Source: Methanothermococcus okinawensis
Lineage (GTDB): Archaea > AGJL01 > Methanococci > Methanococcales > Methanococcaceae
DNA length: 10,762 bases
Reading direction: 5' to 3'
NCBI GenBank assembly: GCA_015661555.1
Contig: DQVW01000107.1
Location: 1 to 10,762, forward strand
Below are positions 6,935 through 10,762 of this stretch, piece after piece (position 1 is the stretch's first letter; every line of letters starts with the position of its first letter). The notes under the pieces were generated by a model. The model did no database searches. It was given only the letters and a program-made list of their open reading frames with translations, and had not been told where the DNA came from. A program made the translations under genes and the position numbers.

Positions 6935-7942
6935 ATGGAGAGGATAACCAGGATGCACGGTGCCGGAGGAAAGTTGATGCAGGAACTTATCAAGAAGGTG
7001 ATACTGGGCAACTTGGAGTTAACCTCTGTAGAGGGAGGTGTAGGGTTAAAGGAGTTAGACGATGGGGGAAGTGTACCCCTTGGAGATAAGGAGATAATTT
7101 TCACCATAGATGGACATACCGTTAAACCTATATTCTTCCCAGGGGGGGATATAGGTAGGTTGGCAGTCTGTGGCACTGTTAACGACATTGCAGTTATGGG
7201 TGGGGAGCCTGTAGCCCTCTCCCTCTCCCTGGTGATACCTGAGGGCTTTCCCATGGATAAGTTGGACAGGATAATGAAGTCTATAAATAAGGCCTCCAAG
7301 GAGGCAGAGGTACCTGTGATCACTGGAGATACAAAGGTGTCCCAGGTGGACGACATAGTGATAACCACTGCAGGTATAGGGGTAACTGAGAGAGGGAGGG
7401 TTATAAGGGACAGTGGTATGAAGGAGGGGGATGTTATCATAGTCTCTGGCAACATAGGGGAGCATGGGCTGGCTGTCCTTCTAGCAAGGGAGAAGTTTGA
7501 CTTTAAGAGTAATTTGAAATCTGACGTTGCACCTCTCAACAAGCTGATAAAGAAGGTACTTGACAGTGGTGTAGAGGTACATGCCATGAAGGATCCTACC
7601 AGGGGAGGTCTCGCCAGCGCCCTAAATGAGATGGTGGAGAAAAGTGGCCTTGGAATAAACATATACGAGGAGAGGATACCCCTAAGTGAGGAGGTGCAAT
7701 TCCTCTCCCAGGCCCTTGGTATAGATCCTCTAACTGTGGCTAACGAGGGGAAGGTTGTTATGGCGGTTAAGAGGGAGGATGGTGAGAGGGCACTGGAGAT
7801 ACTACGTTCCCACCCCTTGGGGAGGAACGCCCAGATCATAGGGGAGGTGGTATCAGATCATAAGATGGTGGTGATGGAGACCCTGGTAGGTAGAAGGATA
7901 GTGGATACCCCAATGGGAGATCCCATACCTAGGGTATGTTGA
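6935..7942 (+). CDS. hypE: [NiFe]-hydrogenase maturation protein HypE (carbamoyl dehydratase)
   Basis: HypE uses ATP to dehydrate the carbamoyl group that HypF loads on its C-terminal cysteine. The resulting thiocyanate supplies the CN ligands of the NiFe(CN)2CO centre through HypC-HypD. The 335-residue product has the family length. It shows HGAGGK at residues 8-13, the PurM/AIR-synthase-like N-terminal ATP-binding domain (about 35-145, with IDGHTV, GDIGRLAV and a GDTKVSQ segment), the AIRS C-terminal domain (about 155-310, with SGNIGEHG and KDPTRGG), and the essential terminal PRVC with C335 as the last residue. ATG 6935 is favoured by the promoter distance; ATG 6953 would cut into the conserved start. 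No other hyp gene is in the window. The MNT gene starts four bases after the stop, so they are probably co-transcribed. Confidence 0.96.
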   Translation: MERITRMHGAGGKLMQELIKKVILGNLELTSVEGGVGLKELDDGGSVPLGDKEIIFTIDGHTVKPIFFPGGDIGRLAVCGTVNDIAVMGGEPVALSLSLVIPEGFPMDKLDRIMKSINKASKEAEVPVITGDTKVSQVDDIVITTAGIGVTERGRVIRDSGMKEGDVIIVSGNIGEHGLAVLLAREKFDFKSNLKSDVAPLNKLIKKVLDSGVEVHAMKDPTRGGLASALNEMVEKSGLGINIYEERIPLSEEVQFLSQALGIDPLTVANEGKVVMAVKREDGERALEILRSHPLGRNAQIIGEVVSDHKMVVMETLVGRRIVDTPMGDPIPRVC

Positions 7943-7946
7943 TAAT

Positions 7947-8249
7947 ATGGACAGGGAAGAAGTACTGAAAAAGCTTAGGGAAAACAGAAAGAAAATAGAG
8001 AGTTTTGGAGTTAAAAGAATTGGAATATTTGGCTCCTTTGCCAGGGATGAGGCTAGGGAGGATAGTGATATTGATATCCTTGTAGAATTTGAAAAGGGAA
8101 AAGCCACTTTTAGGAATGTTGCTGGACTTGCTGATTTCCTCGAGGAACTTTTTGGGAGAGAAGTGGATCTTTTAACACCTGCAGGTATAGAATCCATAAG
8201 AATTAGAGAGGGAAAAGAAAGTATAAAGAAGGACATAATATACATCTAG
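7947..8249 (+). CDS. MNT-type (minimal) nucleotidyltransferase domain protein
   Basis: This 100-residue protein belongs to the polymerase-beta-like nucleotidyltransferases. It has the signature G29-S30 followed by D41-I-D43, then a third acidic residue D74 in REVDLL, so the catalytic set looks intact. Such proteins usually pair with a HEPN toxin (HepT) and AMPylate it on tyrosine as the MntA antitoxin; this is family knowledge. No HEPN gene lies next to it: the flanking genes are hypE four bases upstream and an ABC-class ATPase 17 bases downstream. It is therefore solitary here. No strong ribosome binding site is seen; TTGAT overlaps the hypE stop, which suggests translational coupling. Arginine codons are about half AGA, against mostly AGG in neighbours, a weak hint of separate origin. 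The role is unknown. Confidence 0.88.
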   Translation: MDREEVLKKLRENRKKIESFGVKRIGIFGSFARDEAREDSDIDILVEFEKGKATFRNVAGLADFLEELFGREVDLLTPAGIESIRIREGKESIKKDIIYI

Positions 8250-8256
8250 CTCTTTT

Positions 8257-8262
8257 TGTGAT
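8257..8262 (+). promoter_or_regulatory. Shine-Dalgarno site deciding the ABC-class ATPase start
   Basis: TGTGAT, then ATG at 8267, repeats the arrangement seen before the aminotransferase gene. The in-frame GTG 8258 overlaps the site and is a less likely start. Confidence 0.5.
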
Positions 8263-8266
8263 AGGG

Positions 8267-9655
8267 ATGAAGATAGAGGAGGTAATAAAGAATATTACAA
8301 CCCCCAATTTAAACAGGGAGGTTTTGACACCCTCCAATAAAAACAAACTCTTTTACATCAGTGCCCAGGGAGATGGGAAGGTAAAGATAGTCCTGCCCTT
8401 TGTTTTTAAGAGGGAGGATCTTACCCATCTAAACCCCAAGGGGTTGGAGGGGAGTACAGCCAGGGTTATAGAGTGTATCAAGGAGGAGATGAGGAGGGGG
8501 AAATTTTCACCACTTTCTGGGAACCTTTCAAGGAGGTACAGGGAACTCTACGAGCCCCTCACCGTGGTAAACTGTGATATGAATATAGGAAGTAACCTCT
8601 GGAGGGCTGACAGATACAACTACATAGAGGGGGAGGAGATACACCTCCTTCTAAGGATGATATTCCCAGAGAAAGATCCACGGCATATAGGTAGAGAGAT
8701 AGATGAGCTCTCCCAGGAGTTGGAGGAGTATATAGACAGTATACCCTACTCCCTGCTGGAGAGGGAGAATACAAACATTGTGAACCAGAAGGATCTAAGG
8801 GATAGGCTGGAGAGCCTAGGCCTTGTAGCCTTTATAGGGGATTACTCTAGACCTGCCAGGAGTTATACCCCTGTAAGGAGACACTTTAGAATAGCAGGGC
8901 CTAAGGAGGGTGTTAACGTACCCTTTGTAACACCTAGAGAGTTGGACCCAGTTGAGGTGGAGTTGTACGATGGAAGAACTATAACAGGCTTAGGTATTAA
9001 GAAGAGGGAGATATTTGTTATCACCGGGAGGAATGCCCAGGGAAAGACCACCCTACTTGAAGGTATAGAGAGTGGTCAGGATGATCACCTCCTAGGTGAT
9101 GGAAGGGAGTATATAATTACCACCAGGAATCTTGCCAAGGTGACAGGGGGCTCCATGGATATGCAGGGTTGCGATATCAGTCTATTCTTTGAGAAGTTAC
9201 CTAGAGGGTTAAAGGGTACCCCAAAGAGGGTTGTAGGTAGGGCCTCAACCTCCATGACAATGGCCTACAGGATCCAGCGGGCCATGACAAGTGGAATAGA
9301 TCTTATACTTATAGACGAGGACAACTCTGCAGTAAATCTCCTTGTAAGTGGTTTACTCTCTAAGTGGTTTGAGGGGGTAAAGTCCCTCTCCGAGATTATA
9401 ATGAAGGAGAGGGAGAAATTAACCTCCGCCTTTATCATCGCCACCAGTAGCTTAGACCTACTAACTGCACTGGCTGATAGGGCCATCTACCTGGAGAACC
9501 ACCAGGCAAAGTATCTAGATCTAGATTACTTCAGGGAGGAGTTAAGTAGGTACTACCTGGAGTTAAGTAGGATGTTAAAGAGGATGGGAGGTGATAAAGA
9601 TGGTGGAACTTCTCGCCCCTGCAAGGGATCTCACATGTCTAAAAACTGCAATTGA
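8267..9655 (+). CDS. Predicted ATPase of the ABC class (COG3044 / PF09818-like), function unknown
   Basis: The 462-residue product has no membrane segments, so it is a soluble ATPase and not a transporter. An N-terminal part of about 245 residues precedes the nucleotide domain. Walker A is GRNAQGKT (254-261). The family-type signature ASTSMTMAY (from 326) replaces the usual LSGGQ. Walker B is LILID350-E351, followed by DNSAVN, which corresponds to the DEDTSATN block typical of this family. A late IIATSS (around 391-396) fits the switch region. The family occurs in bacteria and archaea, and trypanosome MRB1590, an RNA-editing factor, is related, so an RNA-linked role is conceivable but unproven. 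The C-terminus, roughly from GGDKDGG on, is encoded in the 56-base overlap with the U32 gene and looks like unstructured tail. GTG 8258 is an alternative start. Confidence 0.85.
   Translation: MKIEEVIKNITTPNLNREVLTPSNKNKLFYISAQGDGKVKIVLPFVFKREDLTHLNPKGLEGSTARVIECIKEEMRRGKFSPLSGNLSRRYRELYEPLTVVNCDMNIGSNLWRADRYNYIEGEEIHLLLRMIFPEKDPRHIGREIDELSQELEEYIDSIPYSLLERENTNIVNQKDLRDRLESLGLVAFIGDYSRPARSYTPVRRHFRIAGPKEGVNVPFVTPRELDPVEVELYDGRTITGLGIKKREIFVITGRNAQGKTTLLEGIESGQDDHLLGDGREYIITTRNLAKVTGGSMDMQGCDISLFFEKLPRGLKGTPKRVVGRASTSMTMAYRIQRAMTSGIDLILIDEDNSAVNLLVSGLLSKWFEGVKSLSEIIMKEREKLTSAFIIATSSLDLLTALADRAIYLENHQAKYLDLDYFREELSRYYLELSRMLKRMGGDKDGGTSRPCKGSHMSKNCN
9587..9595 (+). promoter_or_regulatory. Near-perfect Shine-Dalgarno site of the U32 gene, inside the ATPase gene
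   Basis: GGAGGTGAT is a nine-base match to the archaeal consensus. It is followed by four bases and ATG 9600, and lies wholly within the upstream coding sequence. It sets the U32 start and supports translational coupling. Confidence 0.8.
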
Positions 9656-10762
9656 CTATGGAGCAGATGGGGTATACTGTGGGTTGAAGGAGTTTAACAT
9701 GAGGGCAACTGCCAAGAACTTCAGTAGGAGGGAGTTGAAGGAGGGTGTGAAGATAGCCCATGACAACAACAGGAAGATCTACCTCTGTTTAAATACCGTG
9801 ATATACGAGAAAGATCTAAAGAAGTTGGAGGAGGTTTTAGACTTTGCAGTGGAGTCTGAGGTAGATGCAGTTATAGCAAGTGATATAGGGGCCATGATGT
9901 TGGCGAGAGACTATGGCTTAAGGGTACATGCAAGTGTCCAGACCAACATTACAAACTCCCTAAGTGCAAAGTTCTACTCCAGGTTTGCAAAGAGGGTTAT
10001 ACTATCCAGGGAGTTGACCTTGAATCAGATAAGGGAGATAAGGGAGAAGTTGAAGGAGGAGGGTGTAGATTTGGAGTTGGAGGGTTTTGTCCATGGGGCA
10101 CTCTGTGTAGCTATAAGTGGAAGGTGCTTCCTAAGTGCCTACCTCTTCAACAGAAATGCAAACTGTGGAGACTGTCTCCAACCATGTAGAAGGAGATGGA
10201 AGTTGATAAATGAGCACCATGACGGTACCCATGAGTTAATATGTGAGGGGAAGTACCTCCTGTCTCCAAAGGATCTCTGTATGATAGAGCATATCCCAGA
10301 GCTTATGGAGGTGTTGGACAGCTTCAAGATAGAGGGGAGGAGTAAGAACGCCGACTATGTAATGAGAACTGTGAAGGTCTACAGGGAGGCCATAGACTCG
10401 GTATTAGATGGTACCTACTATGAGAAGTTACCTTACTTTAAAAAGGAGCTCCTTAAGTCCTACAACAGGGGATTTGATACAGGTTTCTACTTCAGGGATA
10501 GGGTAGATAGGCATGACTTCCAGTACGAGATAGAGGGGAACGCCTCTCCATATAGAAAGGTTGAGGTAGGGGTTGTAACAAACTTCTACAAGAGGATAGG
10601 GGTGGCAGAGATTAAACTTACAGGGGATTTAAAGGTTGGGGACACCATACTTATAATGGGTAATAAGACAGGTTGTATTGAGGAGAGGGTTGAGTCCATG
10701 GAGATCAACCATAGACCTGTAAAGATCGCCAGGAAGGGGGAGAGAGTTGGGGTTAAGATCAG
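9600..10762 (+). CDS. U32 family protein (peptidase U32 / RNA-hydroxylation type), 3' end cut by window
   Basis: The frame is open from ATG 9600 to the window end (387 codons), so it is probably near full length for archaeal members. The full U32 family pattern is present at 161-179: E-G-F-V-H-G-A-L-C169, four residues, G-R-C176-F-L-S. It is followed by NANCGDCLQPC (C189, C192, C196) and SPKDLC (C227), then SFKIEGRSKNADY. A C-terminal small beta-barrel region (about 320 onward) includes KVGDTILIMG. Characterised bacterial relatives are oxygen-independent hydroxylation factors (TrhP for tRNA U34, RlhA for 23S rRNA, UbiU/UbiV for ubiquinone) that use a Cys-ligated 4Fe-4S cluster or prephenate; protease activity is poorly supported. 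C169, C176, C192 and C227 are plausible cluster ligands. Methanogens lack ubiquinone, so RNA is the likelier substrate, by inference. Confidence 0.9.
   Translation, partial: MVELLAPARDLTCLKTAIDYGADGVYCGLKEFNMRATAKNFSRRELKEGVKIAHDNNRKIYLCLNTVIYEKDLKKLEEVLDFAVESEVDAVIASDIGAMMLARDYGLRVHASVQTNITNSLSAKFYSRFAKRVILSRELTLNQIREIREKLKEEGVDLELEGFVHGALCVAISGRCFLSAYLFNRNANCGDCLQPCRRRWKLINEHHDGTHELICEGKYLLSPKDLCMIEHIPELMEVLDSFKIEGRSKNADYVMRTVKVYREAIDSVLDGTYYEKLPYFKKELLKSYNRGFDTGFYFRDRVDRHDFQYEIEGNASPYRKVEVGVVTNFYKRIGVAEIKLTGDLKVGDTILIMGNKTGCIEERVESMEINHRPVKIARKGERVGVKI

Noticed and set aside
6919..7839. Minus-strand open frame of 306 codons across hypE
   Set aside because: It is a shadow of hypE, which has full family motifs from start to terminal cysteine; the antisense product is Ser/Pro-rich with no recognisable domain.
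7853..8245. Minus-strand open frame of 130 codons over the MNT gene
   Set aside because: Antisense of the MNT gene, whose catalytic motif is clear. It was considered as a possible HEPN partner but shows no HEPN RX4-6H motif.
8250..8257. CTCTTTTT after the MNT gene as a terminator
   Set aside because: Only five T's, and it directly adjoins the ribosome binding site of the next gene, so read-through of the operon is more likely.
1..10762. CRISPR arrays, tRNA or rRNA genes, insertion sequences
   Set aside because: No regularly spaced repeats, cloverleaf-like segments, rRNA-like stretches, transposase motifs or terminal inverted repeats were seen; intergenic gaps are all under 200 bases.

Overview
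The window looks like the chromosome of a thermophilic methanogenic archaeon, most likely of the Methanococcales (Methanocaldococcus / Methanothermococcus / Methanofervidicoccus relatives). The evidence is the archaeal/eukaryotic-type replication and ribosomal proteins (PCNA, GINS, eL44-type and eS27-type zinc-ribbon proteins), GGAGGTGAT-type ribosome binding sites, TTTAAATA promoter boxes, oligo-T gene ends, arginine coded almost only by AGG/AGA, many ATA isoleucine codons, and purine-rich coding strands. The genus is an inference. Nothing here looks like a phage, plasmid or insertion sequence.

Layout. Positions 1-3523 (minus strand) hold a nearly complete SMC chromosome-condensation ATPase that lacks only its last few residues at the window edge. 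A divergent intergenic region of about 190 bases follows. All remaining genes are on the plus strand: a class I/II PLP aminotransferase (3711-5015); a tight replication/translation cluster of PCNA (5153-5899), a GINS subunit (5919-6437), ribosomal protein L44e (6394-6675) and S27e (6695-6880); then, after a T-tract and a new promoter, a second run with hypE (6935-7942), a solitary MNT-type nucleotidyltransferase (7947-8249), an ABC-class ATPase of the COG3044 type (8267-9655) and a U32 family protein (9600 to beyond the right edge).

How the genes fit together. PCNA and GINS both serve the replisome: PCNA is the sliding clamp and GINS belongs to the CMG-like helicase. Their linkage to L44e and S27e is a recurrent archaeal arrangement that ties replication to translation. 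HypE matures [NiFe]-hydrogenases, which methanogens need. The ABC-class ATPase and the U32 protein overlap by 56 bases, with a near-perfect ribosome binding site for the second lying inside the first, so they are probably translationally coupled.

Start codons. In five genes the GTG inside the Shine-Dalgarno sequence lies in frame exactly 9 bases upstream of the ATG. Longest-ORF calling therefore gives starts three codons too early for at least four of them. I have used the ATG starts (3711, 5153, 6394, 8267, 9600) and a TTG start for S27e (6695).

I see no obvious wholly new system. The most unusual points are the coupled ATPase-U32 pair, the long gene overlaps, the orphan MNT nucleotidyltransferase, and a perfect 12-base palindrome in the pcn upstream region.
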